A stretch of DNA of 64,000 bases from Odontesthes bonariensis (GCF_027942865.1 NC_134520.1:35908688-35972687), one strand, 5' to 3'. Counted from the stretch's first letter, positions 1 through 10,767 are shown. Made by a program: numbers and translations. The notes: generated by a model from the sequence alone, not told the origin.

Positions 1-194
1 AGTCTCTGAAACACTACAGGTGAAAACAACTAGGGCTGGGCAATGATTAAAAATGTTTAATCTAATTAATCACATGATTTCCCTGATTAATCACGATGAA
101 TCGCATTTGTACGCAGAATCCAAAAGTAGCGTATAGCTTTTAGCATTTAGTTTTATTTTAAATGTGCTGCCATATGAATGAAAGTGCCATAACA

Positions 195-458
195 TTAGTT
201 GTGCAAACACACTTTTAACATCAGCATCTTTCTGTAGTTTTTATGTAGAAGCCTCACTCCACTGTCTGTTTCCTTGAATGACTTGCTGCTATCAGTTGTG
301 TGTTTTGCCTTTAAGTGATATTTTAGACTGGAACTACTACGCTGAGAAGACAATTCAACTTGGCAGTGTTTACAGATGACTTTGGTTCTGTCCACTCCGC
401 CGTCTGGAAGAACTTTAAAATGAAAATGGCCGAGTAAAAGTTCCATACCCTTCTCCAT
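195..458 (-). pseudogene. BED zinc finger fragment of hAT transposase
   Basis: The 87-residue reading contains VICKHCQVELSS followed by SLKYHLKAKH. This is a Cys-x2-Cys ... His-x4-His BED finger, the DNA-binding module usual at the start of ZBED/hAT transposases. The reading begins MEKGMELLLGHF and becomes unrelated sequence after about residue 60. With no transposase core behind it, this is a broken transposon gene and not a host gene. Confidence 0.75.
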
Positions 459-505
459 GTTTGGTGGATCCGCCGATTACTTTCTTTTCCTGTTCCACAG
501 CAGAC

Positions 506-625
506 AGCAGCAGACTTTTACAAAATAAAAGCCTGTGAGCAGCAGACTTTTACAAAATAAAAGCCTGTGAGCAGCAGAATTTTACAGAATAAAAGCCTGT
601 GAGCAACAGACTTTTACAATAATAA
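506..625. repeat. 32-bp tandem repeat, four copies
   Basis: Units start at 506, 538, 570 and 602, each reading approximately AGCAGCAGACTTTTAC and then AAAATAAAAGCCTGTG. It lies inside the hAT element and is a local minisatellite. Confidence 0.8.
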
Positions 626-641
626 ATAAATAATAAAACAG

Positions 642-1340
642 GGGTGGTCCGTGGCGTAGTGGGCTGAGCAGGCGTCCCATGTACAGAGGCTATAGTCCTC
701 GCTGCGTGTTGTTCCCCCTCTCTCTGCCCCCTGCTTCCTGTCTCTCTGAACTCTCCTATCCATTAAAGGCACAAAAGCCCTAGCCTTACTACGTCATACT
801 CACGATTCTAGTCAGAATGTGAGTCTGATACCGCTCAATAGAGTTTTGAGTATGGGGCGTGTTTCAACCGAACCAGGAGAAAAAATGCCTCTTTGCTCAA
901 TTGGATAGACCTACAACCAATCAGAGCAACGTAGTATGTGACGTAGATTAAGCAACACACACTTGTTGTAGGAAGGACGGCAAAAACATCTTTTCTATCG
1001 ATAAAAGCCTTTATCGCGTTCGTCTTTCAAAATGAATGCAATGTGGAGATCCTGCAGAACAGACTCGATGGCAGAATCTACACACCCTAGCTCTCCAGCG
1101 GCAGCCATGTTCAGCTCTTTAGTGACGTTGTCGATAATGTCCCTGTTGATCATCTGTCCATCATCGTATAAAGCCCGCCCTGGCAATCTGATTGGGTCGA
1201 CCGATTCTTGGTCGGGCATAATGATTTCCCAACTGAGCAGAGCCAGACCGAACTTCCCGACCAAAACTTTCATGGGCGGGGCTAAGTTCGGCTGGCACCC
1301 AGGCTACAAAAGCCCCCCCCAAAATAATTTTTATAAACAT
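642..1340 (+). mobile_element. tRNA-derived SINE, interrupted
   Basis: The stretch after 642 (GGTCCGTGGCGTAGTGGGCTGAGCAGG-like) matches the head of a second, better copy on the minus strand at 18551-19410. That head resembles a tRNA A box. The match resumes after the nested element at 1307, with the poly-A-like tail near 1316-1340. A second short copy of the tail sequence (CATTAAAGGCACAAAAGCCC) lies at about 1470-1490, so the 3' end is locally duplicated. Confidence 0.6.
781..1306 (-). mobile_element. Non-autonomous DNA transposon, 9-bp target duplication, RecQ-like helicase fragment
   Basis: The element runs from TAGCCTTACTACG (781) to CCAGGCTA (1306). It is flanked by the 9-base direct repeat CAAAAGCCC at 772-780 and 1307-1315. 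On the minus strand a reading ending ...MAAAGELG...SVLQDLHIAFILKDE is followed, after a frameshift near 980, by RKDVFAVLPT. That is the start of helicase motif I of RecQ-type enzymes. A second member of the family is at 31019-31581, with the same end bases, the same duplication length and the same helicase region. Confidence 0.72.
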
Positions 1341-1633
1341 TTTGTTCTCCAAATAAGACAAATTTACTTGTTTTATTGGTGAATGATACACTAAATTACC
1401 CGATAAGATGAGGGTTTTGGTAGGTTTTAGTCATGTTTTCTGCTAAAAAAACTAAACCAATGCCCAATATCCATTAAAGGCACAAAAGCCCCACAAATTT
1501 TTTTAGAATGAAAAATAAATAAATAAAATGAAATAAAACATGCGTTAATGCGCCATTAAATATTTATCAGCGTTAAATAATTGACGCGTTAACGCAATAA
1601 TAACGAGTTAACTCGCCCAGCCCTAAAAACAAC

Positions 1634-2240
1634 CATTCAATCCGAAAACTTTGACACCTTTAACCGAACCTGAATAAGAATATTCGCTGATCACTTTCTA
1701 TGAAAAACTAGTGATTGGTTGTGTTGTCATCCAGTTGGGTCCAGTTCTGGTTGATATTTGTTCTGTATTAGCTCATGTGCTCACCCCCCGCTGTGCCTCT
1801 TCAGTTAGGCTGACTCCCAGATGTTTGCTGGTTACCATCAGGTCCCTCAGTAATCTGCTCACTGGTCTTCTTCATGTTGCAACCTTGTCAGCCAACCAGT
1901 CGTGTGCCTACATCTGAGTTCTTGTTAGTTTTAGTTTAGCACTTTCCTGCCTCCTGTCTGTTAGTCATCCATTTGGGTCGTGCTCCTTCCCTGCCTCAAG
2001 CCATGGATTATGACATCCGTATCCTTCACAGTATTTTGGATGATGTCCTTATCTGGAAACAGTTATGGATGTTCCCGACTTATCCTTCTCTTTCACAATC
2101 CGGCAGGCCTGTTCAGGTCATCTGTTTTCACAGGAAACCTGCAAACAGGCTGAAGAAAGTAGCGCCATGCTAACTGTTTTATGGGACTGTTTCAGTCAGG
2201 GTTGAGCAGTGGAATCGGACAAGTTATGATTTCAGAGCTT
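1634..2240. other. Intronic or intergenic stretch, nothing recognised
   Basis: Only short uninformative readings are present. It probably belongs to an intron of the tetraspanin gene whose first exons lie at 4-5.5 kb. Confidence 0.4.
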
Positions 2241-2484
2241 ACAAGTACGGAAGCCCAGAGCGGATGTGGTACGTATAAACTTTTTCTTGATGGTTTTTGA
2301 CATAACAACATAATTATCTCGTTAGCTCGAGAAAACAATCGTTTTCTCGAGATAACGAGTTCATTTACCGATGGTTTTCGAGGCCACTTTTTCTCCCCAG
2401 TCCGCCCCTGTTTATATGTGTTTTATATGTTCGCAGTTTGTTTGTCTTGTAGAGATAACTTTCATATCAGCCCACATCAGTTAA

Positions 2485-3361
2485 AGGGATAGTTCGCCTC
2501 TTTTGACATGAAGCTGTATGACATCCCATATCAGCAACATCATTTCTGAACATGTTCTTACCCCCTGCTGCGTCCTGTGAGCAGAGTTCCAGCCTCGTTT
2601 TGGTGTTGATGAAGGTAGTCCGGCTAGTTGGCTGGGGTTTAAAAAATAAAGCGTTTTGCTTCTCAGAACAATATGCGTTCAACAGAGTAATACATTTGCA
2701 TCACAAAATGGTTCTCCAGGAAAAAGTCAGACCTCACAATCTCTTGGCCCTATTTTCTCTCCCTTCGTATCACTGCCTGCTGTGCAGACCGAGCAGCAAA
2801 CACCGTAACAGGCGCGGCTGTCGGCAGGCGGCTTTCCTTTCCTTTTGTTTAATTTCCTTTCCTTCCTTTCCTTTTCTTTTCTTTCCCTTTGTTTCCTTTC
2901 CTTTTCTTTCCTTTTGTTTTGTTTCCATTCCTTTCTTTTGTTTCCTTTTGTTTCTTTTCTTTTCCTTCTCTTTCCTTTACTTTTGTTTACCTGCTGTGCA
3001 GAGCGAGCAGTCCCCTGCTTCCGAGCAGCAAACACTGTAACAGGCGCGGCTGTCGGCAGGTGGCAGCAGGCAGTGATACGAAGGAAGAGAAAATAGGGCC
3101 AAGAGATTGTGAGGTCTGACTTTTTCCTGGAGAACCATTTTGTGATGTAAATGTATTACTCTGTTGAACGCATATTGTTTTGAGAAGCAAGACGCTTTAT
3201 TTTTTAAACCCCAGCCAACTAGCCGGACTACCTTCATCAACACCAAAACGTGGCTGGAACCCTGCTCACAGGACGCAGCAGGGGGTAAGAAGATGTTCAG
3301 AAATGATGTTGCTGATATGGGATGTTACACAGCTTCATGTCAGAAGAGGGGAACTGTCCCT
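2485..3361. mobile_element. TTAA-flanked fold-back element, copy 1
   Basis: The ends AGGGATAGTTCGCC and GGGGAACTGTCCCT lie between TTAA at 2481-2484 and TTAA at 3362-3365. The arms are about 300 bp and complementary. The centre is a CCTTT-rich tract (about 2840-2990). Sister copies are at 35805-36739 and 57633-58292, and a solo end is at about 50704-50766. The open readings in the arms are shared by all copies and are not genes. The TTAA duplication fits Kolobok or piggyBac-type elements. Confidence 0.85.
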
Positions 3362-3663
3362 TTAAGCAGACGGCCGGCTCGACTGCAGCTCAGCAGGCGT
3401 TTACACCTCAGTGATCCTGCTGATGTAGTCGACTTCATCAGTGACCAGTTGAGGGGACCAGGCCATCTCCATGGTTACTGAATGATGCCGTTATCGTTTT
3501 CTCGAGATAACAAGATAAATAACTCGTTATCTCGAGAAGACGAAATGCTCGTCACACCAGCGGGATTTTCTTTGAGCATTTTCACAAACGCTCCACATTC
3601 CATGTTTGATTCATAGGCTACTTTATTCAGTTTTCAATGAAAGGGGGTAAAAATGGGTAAAAA

Positions 3664-3778
3664 CCTTTGCCAGAAATACATACAAACACATATAAACACA
3701 TAAAAACACATAAAAACACATATAAATACATATAAATACATATAAATACATATAAACACATAAAAACACATAAAAACA
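3664..3778. repeat. ACACATA-type short tandem repeat
   Basis: Irregular repeats of ACACATATAAAT and ACACATAAAA form a low-complexity tract in the right arm of the inverted-repeat element. Confidence 0.7.
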
Positions 3779-4016
3779 GGGGCGGACTGGGGAGAAAAAG
3801 TGGCCTCGAAAACCATCGGTAAACTGACTCGTTATCTCGAGAAAACCATCCAAAAAAAGGTTTATACGTACCACGTCCGCTCTGGGCTTCCGTACACAAG
3901 TGAATGAAAGTGAATGTAGTAACGACTGAACCCTGTTTAGAAGCCAACAAACGAGGCTAAAACACACGTTCATCGCAGGACAGAAAGAATCGGAGGCTGA
4001 ATGAAGTTTGACCGAC

Positions 4017-4074
4017 CTTTCTCTTTGGCGATCTTTGCATAGGTCCCCACTGCTATCAGTCCAGCGCTCACAAC
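4017..4074 (-). CDS. Tetraspanin, coding exon 2 (partial gene)
   Basis: On the minus strand a CTCTGCAG acceptor precedes VVSAGLIAVGTYAKIAKEK. Joined in phase to the exon at 5472-5528, this completes a first transmembrane segment with the tetraspanin pattern (IKY-LF-F---FW---G------G-Y). The 3' boundary is set at AAAG/GTCGGT, a weak donor, so the end may be a few bases off. No further exon was found down to position 1, so the gene must continue past the left edge of the window. Confidence 0.65.
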
Positions 4075-4342
4075 CTGCAGAGCCACACAGAAGATGCACA
4101 TTATCTGTTAAAAACTAACCCTTTCTGCTCATTTACAGCTGTTTATTCTGCAATTGTTTAAATGGTATTCCTGAACAAGTCGAATTAACTCCAGAACTAC
4201 TGTGTGAACTCCATTGAGTTTGTGTTCTGTGATGGAGTGATGAGCTTTGGCTTCACTGACAGCAGCAAACCTGATTCATTCTGCATTTAACTTCATATTT
4301 CCCAAAGGGAGGTTGGGTTTTTCTGTATTTTGTGGTCCTAAC

Positions 4343-5125
4343 ATAATATATAATAATAATTTATTTATATAGCACCTTTCATACACAAAGTGTAGCTCAA
4401 AGTGCTTTACAAATAAGATCAATATACAAAGTAAATAAAGTAAAATAACTACAAATGAATTTACCAATAAAATAGAGAAACAATAAATGTAATATATAAA
4501 TAGTAATAATAATAATAGAATTTATAAAACTAGTAGAAGGCGAGGGTGTATAGATGTGTTTTTAGCTGCTTTTTAAAGTTTGTAATATCTGTTGACTGAC
4601 ACTGGTAGAGAGTTCCAGATTTTTGGTGCATAAAAACAGAGAGCAGCTTCACCTGTCTTTTTATATTTCATCCTAGGAACACTTAGTAAAGTAACACCTG
4701 ATGATCTTAGAGCTCGATTTGGAACATATTCTGTGAGTTCTGAAATGTACGGAGGTGCTAATCTATTCAGAGATTTAAAAACCAGTAAGAGAATCTTAAA
4801 ATCTATTCTAAAAGACACAGGGAGCCAGTGTAGTGAAGCCAGAACAGGTGTGATGTGTTCTCTCTTTTTAGTGCGGGTTAGGATTCTAGCAGCAGCATTT
4901 TGAACAAGCTGTAATCTGTCAGTAGTAGATTTTGGGAGCCCAGTAAATAGCGCATTACAGTAGTCAAGTCGTGAAAACAAAAGCATGGATCAGTTTCTCA
5001 GCATCCTTCTTTTGGAGGAATGGTCTAACCCGTGTAATATTTCCTAAGTGATAGAATGCTGTTCTTGTAACATTTCCAATGTGAGGTTTAAAAGTTAATT
5101 TGGAGTCTAGAATTACACCCAAACT
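4343..5125 (-). mobile_element. L2/CR1-type LINE 3' fragment
   Basis: The minus strand reads [31 protein letters not shown] and [20 protein letters not shown], the conserved C-terminal region of L2/CR1-type LINE reverse transcriptases. The plus strand then shows the usual 3' tail (ATTTATATAGCACCTTTC ... CAAAGTGCTTTACA) at 4350-4415. It is 5'-truncated and lies in intron 1 of the tetraspanin gene. The exact clade is not resolved by eye. Confidence 0.85.
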
Positions 5126-5471
5126 GGCACAATGACACAGTAGTCACTGATATTATAAAAAAAACAAACAGCTGTAGTTGTTGTTAAATCCATCAGCGAC
5201 ACAGTTTCAGTTTTTAAGCTCTTAAATTCAGTGAGTTAACACAGAAAGTAACACCACTGATGATTAAAATGTTAGTAATCCCTTATCCAAACACAGCCTG
5301 ACAGAAGCGTTCACATACATTTGATCCAACAAGTCTGTGAAGAAGTGAAATAAATCTCAGATTTGGAATATTTCCTGTTGTTTTCTCCCTGTGAGACGGT
5401 TTAACTGCTCACATTCAGCACTGATGAAGAGAAGGAGTTCCACATTTGAACCTGAGAGCGTTGGGACTCAC

Positions 5472-5528
5472 CCAGAAGAAGTAACAGAAGATGAACAGGG
5501 TGTACTTGATGCCTCGGTATCCTCTCAT
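5472..5528 (-). CDS. Tetraspanin, coding exon 1
   Basis: Exon 1 is 57 bp and reads MRGYRGIKYTLFIFCYFFW, followed directly by a good donor (TGG/GTGAGT). Tetraspanins are four-pass membrane proteins that organise membrane microdomains. A short cytoplasmic N-terminus, then IKYxLF and FW inside the first membrane segment, is characteristic. The ATG at 5528 is the only start giving this peptide. The subfamily cannot be told from 38 residues. The intron (4075-5471) holds a LINE fragment, and the 5' side (5529-5804) is presumed promoter and 5' UTR. Confidence 0.65.
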
Positions 5529-5804
5529 GTCCTCTCAGCTGGGCTGTTGTTCCGTCTGACGGTCGGTCGAAGGTTCCTTATCTGCTGCTCGACTTCTGAA
5601 AGACGTGTGTCGGCCTGCAGCTGCATTCCTGCCCGGAGGCCGACGTCCTGGGGTGGGAGGTGTCGGCCTGTCACTGTCAGAGAACATCACAGCTGCTGTT
5701 AGAGTGTTGACACACAAACAGTCCCACACAGCGCTCCCTGCAGGCTGCAGGGCGCACTGCAGCCAATGTGAACAACCCAGTGTTTCAGTAGCTGTCCTCG
5801 GTGA
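5529..5804 (-). promoter_or_regulatory. Presumed tetraspanin 5' UTR and promoter region
   Basis: This is a GC-richer stretch than its surroundings (for example GGCCGACGTCCTGGGGTGGG near 5639), immediately upstream of the tetraspanin start on the minus strand and free of transposon sequence. It is placed by position only; no TATA box or defined factor site was identified. Confidence 0.35.
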
Positions 5805-5812
5805 CATTTAAA

Positions 5813-8041
5813 CAGAGGTGGGTAGAGCAGCCAAAAATTGTACTCAAGTAAAAGTAAAAGGTAGTCATCCAAATAATTACTTGAGTAAAAAAGTGCTCGG
5901 TGAAAAAACTACTCGAGTACAGAGTATCTGTTGAGTAACGTCTGATTTATTTGTTAACACAAGCATTCAATCAGACAGACAAAAATACTAAATAATCATC
6001 TTTAGGCAAATTAGAGTTCATCCAATTGATCAAATAAATTAAAATGAATTCATTTATTACAAAATAGCTTAAATTAAAAATAAGCCAGGTAAATTCAAGA
6101 ACTTCAATAAAAAATAAAAGAGACTTAGGAAATGTTTAAATCATATGTTTCCACAACAGTGGTACCTTCTCTTGGGTCAAGCTAAGGTTGAAAAGGTGTT
6201 GCAGAATCCCACAGAGCTGCTCCTGTTGACCCACCTGTGTAAGCAAACCAGCACATATCAGGACCCCCTGCAATTTGCTTATCGCCATGGAGTTGGAGTT
6301 GAAGACGCTATCATACACCTGCTTCAACAAACCCACTGTCATCTGGACAAAGCAGGCAGCACTGTGAGGATCATGTTCTTTGATTTCTCCAGTGCATTTA
6401 ACACAATCCAGCCTGATCTGCTTAGTCTGAAACTCCAGAAGACTCAGGAGGAGGCCTCAACAATCACCTGGATTAATGACTACCTGACAAACAGACCACA
6501 GTTTGTCAGACTGAAGAATTGTGTGTCTAACCAGGTGATGAGCAGCACAGGAGCACCACAGGGGACTGTACTCTCACCATTCCTTTTCACTCTGTACACT
6601 TCAGACTCCCAGTACAAGTCAGACTCCTGTCATCTACAGAAATATTCAGATGACTCTGCAGTTGTCGGGTGTATCAGAGATGGACAAGAAGCTGAGTACA
6701 GAGAGCTGGTGGACCGCTTTGTGGCATGGTGTGGGAACAATCATCTCATCTTGAATGTTAACAAAACAAAGGAGATGATTGTAGATTTCAGGAGAAACAG
6801 GGTCAGATCAAACCCTGTTTCCATCATGGGAGAAGAAGTGGAGGTGGTTGAGGAATATAAATACCTTGGTGTTCATGTGGACAACAGACTGGACTGGAGA
6901 CACAACAGTGAAGCAATCTACAAGAAAGGACAGAGCAGACTGTACTTCTTGAGGAAGCTAAGGTCCTTCAAGGTTTGCAACAAGATGTTGCAGATCTTCT
7001 ACAAGTCTGTTGTTGAGAGCGTCATTTCCTCTTGCGTCATCTGTTGGGGCAGCAGCATCAGAACCAGGGACCTAAAAAGACTCAACAACCTGATAAAGAA
7101 GGCTGGTTCTGTTCTGGGGACGACTGTGGAACCTCTGGAGACAATAATGCAAAGAAGGATTTTGCATAAAATCAAGAGAATTATGGGCAACCCTGAACAT
7201 CCTCTCCATGAGACTGTTATCAGAAAACAGAGTCTCTTCAGTCAAAGGCTTCTTCAATTTGGATGCAAAACGGACCGCTACAGGAAATCTTTCCTGCCCA
7301 CAGCCATCAGCATCTATAATAACTCCTTGAGCTACATCAACATTTAATTTCCCTCTGAGATAAATAAAGTATTTTTGAATTTTATTTTGAATAACCCATA
7401 TGTAACCTAAAAAACAAACATTCACCTATCCATGGGGGAAAAACGAGTTTAGGAAACTTAGCGCTACATGTTTCCTCAAGTTAGATGTTGAGTTTCTGCT
7501 GAAATGTGCGTTTGTTTTGGTTGACACAGAAGACACATAATGTAGCTGCTGTTTCTCACTCTTTGTAAGGTAAACATGCTTTCAGTATGAGGCCTCGTCT
7601 GCGTCTTCATTTCCCACCGTTGGTTCTGACATTTTTCATCTGTTTCTTTGTTTGTTTGCTACGACTGCTAATGCTAAAGCTAACCCGTCCCGCCGCTGAG
7701 ATTGAGTACGGTCACGTGACCAGACCGCACGGCTGCGTCTGATTGGTGGAACACAGTCAGGTGGTAGAGCCTTTGGCGGAAGTCTCTCTCTCTGTCAGAA
7801 TAAAACATTAAAATGAGGCGTACGCGGGGGGATAAAAATAATGAGGCGTAGAATACCAAAGAGGTAAGAAGAAAAGTAACCAGCTCATTGTAGCCTAATG
7901 TAGCGGAGTAAGAGGACAGTTTCTGCTGCACACATCTACTCAAGGAAAAGTAAAAAGTATAGAGATTTAAAACTACTCCTAGAAGTATAATGTTTTCAAA
8001 AACTTACTCAAGTAAATGTAACTCGTTACTACCCACCTCTG
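5813..8041. mobile_element. hAT-type element with 8-bp target duplication and nested LINE
   Basis: The ends CAGAGGTGGGTAGAG (5813) and CTACCCACCTCTG (8041) are inverted and flanked by CATTTAAA at 5805-5812 and 8042-8049. Subterminal repeats include ACTCAAGTAAAAGTAA and TACTCAAGTAAATGTAA. No transposase coding was seen, so it is non-autonomous. A 1.25-kb LINE copy is inserted at 6149-7396. Confidence 0.88.
6149..7396 (+). mobile_element. 5'-inverted, truncated LINE copy
   Basis: Positions 6219-7396 are nearly identical to the 3' part of the full LINE at 43.4-46.7 kb. Positions 6149-6222 match the same LINE in reverse complement (bases 45305-45378 of this window). About 100 bp are missing between the two parts and they share CTC at the junction, the signature of twin priming. 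A 400-residue reading (6145-7347) includes the reverse transcriptase motifs FFDFSSAF, GAPQGTVLSPFLF and YSDDSAV. CATATGT flanks both sides (6142-6148 and 7397-7403). Confidence 0.85.
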
Positions 8042-8049
8042 CATTTAAA

Positions 8050-8735
8050 TGAACATTTTAATTTACATCGTATCTCTAACTTACCACTTTCTGACTTTCC
8101 ACATCTTTGGTTTGGAGTTGATTGTGTTTGGTCGGCCTCAGGACCGTAATACAAGCTTCCATCAGCACCAGCTGAGCCCCACAGGATCAGTCGCTTGCTT
8201 CAGGGTTTAAAACGGGATTATAGTGACTCCCCAGACCAACTAAAACTCTGTGACCACCACCATGTTTAAAAACCAGCTGTCTAATCCATGAGAAAACAAT
8301 CAAGAATTGATTTTAAAGATGAGTGTGAAGCCAAAGCAGCAGTGGAAGAACATTTCTGTAAAATAAACTCTATTTGGGACTCAGAGAGGCACTAATGGTC
8401 ATCGTTTGCAAATCATTTCAGAATTGTTCCTTTTTTTTCTCTGATTATGTTTATAAAGCCTGTCCGTATGGACACTGAACAGCACTAATAAAGCAATCAT
8501 ACCAGTAGAAGAAAAACACCAGAGCAGTGGATATCTGTGCTTTGGTCCAATTGGTCCAATTGGTCCAATTGGTCCATTCCAATGGGTCTATTATTCGAAC
8601 ATGAAGGTACTTTTAGCCGGTATCACAACCACGGCATGCAGCAGCTACATGTCGACGCATCTCATTTGTTTTATACCTTTTTAAACTAAAAGTAGCAAAA
8701 GTAAACCTGCGATGACAAAGTGATTAAATCCTGTC
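8050..8735. other. Intergenic stretch
   Basis: Nothing coding was recognised. A short 10-bp tandem repeat of GGTCCAATT lies at about 8545-8577. Confidence 0.5.
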
Positions 8736-9209
8736 TGTCACGCCCAGGGACTTTTTTAGGGATGTATGTGGGACGTTTTTAGTTTTCATGTTTTAGGTTA
8801 TGCTTTTGTTTTTCAGTCCATGTTTAGTTTTTAGTCATGCCTTAGTTTCCCTGCACTTTGTTCATTAGGTTAACTCAATTCACCTGCGTTATTCCCCACC
8901 AGCTGCACCTTGTCACTGATCACTGTCCCTATTTAGTTTCCTGCCTCCCCTGTCAGTTTGCCGGATCTTTGTTGATTGTCACGTTTGCCATCCATGCACG
9001 ATTCCTGCTCACTCCATGTTCCTAGGTTGCACTAAGCTAAGTATTTATTTATTTATTCCATGTCATGTCCTTTTGTTTGTTTTGTTTATAGATACGTTTT
9101 TCTCCGGCTCGGCCGAGTTTTATGTTGACACCTTGTTTTTGTTTAATAAATCAAGCCTTTGTTTATTGAAAGTCCGCATCCGTGTCCTTCCCTACACCAC
9201 AACCTGACA
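8736..9209 (+). mobile_element. Solo LTR
   Basis: The 474-bp unit starts TGTCACGCCC and ends CAACCTGACA, so it has the TG...CA ends of retroviral-type LTRs. It is flanked by the 5-base direct repeat CTGTC at 8731-8735 and 9210-9214. An AATAAA polyadenylation signal lies near 9147. No internal gag/pol sequence adjoins it, so it is what remains after recombination between two LTRs. I read the strand from the AATAAA. Confidence 0.8.
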
Positions 9210-9605
9210 CTGTCCTATTTCCATCAGCAGCATGTTTGTATGCCGAGGGCAGCAAAGTAATCCGAACCGGGCCAGTATCTACAAGCCTGTGACTTAATAA
9301 CATGAATACGTGATTCTGATAATCACGTATTTCTGTGGTAATTCCACCAGTTTATTCATTTTTGGCTGGATCACAGACTACGGCCCACCCGGCAGGACAA
9401 AGAATCAGCTGCCAGCTATGTTCCAAACTTTAAAATCATTCAGTATCATCTGTGGGAGACGTTATGGCCGGTTAAAGTGTTTCTGAAGAGACAAACTGAG
9501 CTGCAGAACCCTCAGAGTAAATGAGTTTGACTCCATCATTAGATTTTCAACAGGCCACAGAATGAAAACACCTTCATGTTCTGAAAGGACTTTTTTTGTT
9601 TTTAA

Positions 9606-9944
9606 CCCTTTGTGCGGTCTTAACATTTTTTCAATTCATTTTTATTTATATAGCGCCAAATATAACAAATGTCATCTCAAAGCACTTAGATAAAAAAGTC
9701 CAATTCAAGCCAATTGGAATTCAATTAATTGTAATCATTGTGTTTACTCCCCTTGTCCTACGGGTCAAATGAGCCGCCCTACCAAAGCCCCAAAATAAAG
9801 CAACTTAATTGATTTTAAATCCATAATCTATTTTGTATGATGAAACCACCTGTTATTTATCTATTCAACTCAATTCAATACATTTTTCATCATGTATTTT
9901 TTGTTACACAATACAAAAAAACAATCACCAGTTTTCAGGATTAC

Positions 9945-9986
<42 letters not shown>

Positions 9987-10767
9987 ACCAACTGTCAGTT
10001 GGACCAAAAGTTTTTTTACATCATAAAGGTTTATTATTGTTATTATATAAATGTGAAGTAATTACTTCTGAATGAATTATATTGAAAGTGAAAAAAACTG
10101 AACTTTTTTCTGGTGTTTAAATGTTTTTATAATTCACGGGTCAAAAATGACCCATAAGACAATCTTTGTACCCTAGTGGTGTAAAGCCCACTTGGAAAAA
10201 ATCAAAGTCTTACCAAGTATATTTGTCTCATTTCTAGTCCATATATCTCATTACACTGAATATAAGACACAACTGCCTAACAAGCACTATTTCAGCCAGA
10301 TATAGGGACTTGTTTGAAGACAATACATCTGGAATATCTTGTTCAATGAAAAAGTCTTGAAAACAAATAGTTTTGAGTCACATATCACATGAAACAAGCA
10401 TTTTTTTGACATTTGAAGAGGTTTTTAAGCTAATTTCAAGATCACTTTTATCTCAAAAGTCCTAAATATCACATCTTATTTCAAGAAATCTTGACAAGCT
10501 GATTTTCACTAGTTCCATTGGCAGATTTTTTGGCTTATTTCAAGCAAAAACGTCTTTTATTTGTTGTTTTTTTAACTTATTTTTGGAGGGGCATTTTATC
10601 CAGTGCACATGGAAACATAAACAAAAATAAAGTCTGACTTTTTCTAATGATGGGGTCCCTTTAGGAAACGTCATAACATTTCAAGTTGGAAAAAGATAGT
10701 TTAAGGTATTTTTTCTGCAGCTAAACATGGTGGTGGCTCACTTTTGACTCGCAAGACAACAGGAGGG
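9606..10767. mobile_element. piggyBac-type non-autonomous element
   Basis: TTAA at 9602-9605 precedes CCCTTTGTGCGGTCTTA, and AAGACAACAGGAGGG precedes TTAA at 10768-10771. CCC/GGG ends with a TTAA duplication are typical of piggyBac. Inside are a LINE 3' tail (about 9625-9700), a poly-T run (9947-9978) and the palindrome GGGTCAAAAATGACCC at 10139. No transposase was seen. Confidence 0.75.

Larger units (their letters stand above)
31..1625 (-). mobile_element. hAT-type DNA transposon remnant with 8-bp target duplication
   Basis: The ends are an inverted pair, TAGGGCTGGGC at 31-41 and GCCCAGCCCTA at 1615-1625. Both are flanked by the same 8 bases, AAAACAAC (23-30 and 1626-1633), the target-duplication size of the hAT superfamily. 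A BED-type zinc finger fragment is encoded inside on the minus strand, and BED fingers are common at the N-terminus of hAT transposases. No catalytic domain remains. The element was later invaded by a SINE, which in turn received a 9-bp-duplication element (781-1306). Confidence 0.88.
2245..3895. mobile_element. Inverted-repeat element carrying a nested TTAA element
   Basis: The left arm 2245-2440 (GTACGGAAGCCCAGAGCGGA...) recurs in reverse complement at about 3720-3895. Four matching flanking bases, ACAA, lie at 2241-2244 and 3896-3899. Both arms contain the palindromic motif TCTCGAGATAACGAG, which also occurs near 3490-3540. No coding capacity was seen, and the superfamily is not assigned. 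The fold-back element 2485-3361 sits in the middle. Confidence 0.6.

Noticed and set aside
2552-3481. ORFs with MNAYCSEKQ or LMKVVRLVGWGLKNKAF, recurring near 36 kb and 58 kb
   Set aside because: They lie in the arms of the TTAA fold-back family and recur with it, on both strands. They are transposon sequence and not a gene family.
6145-7347. 400-codon ORF as an independent gene
   Set aside because: It is the truncated, 5'-inverted copy of the LINE at 43.4-46.7 kb. Its first residues come from the inverted piece.
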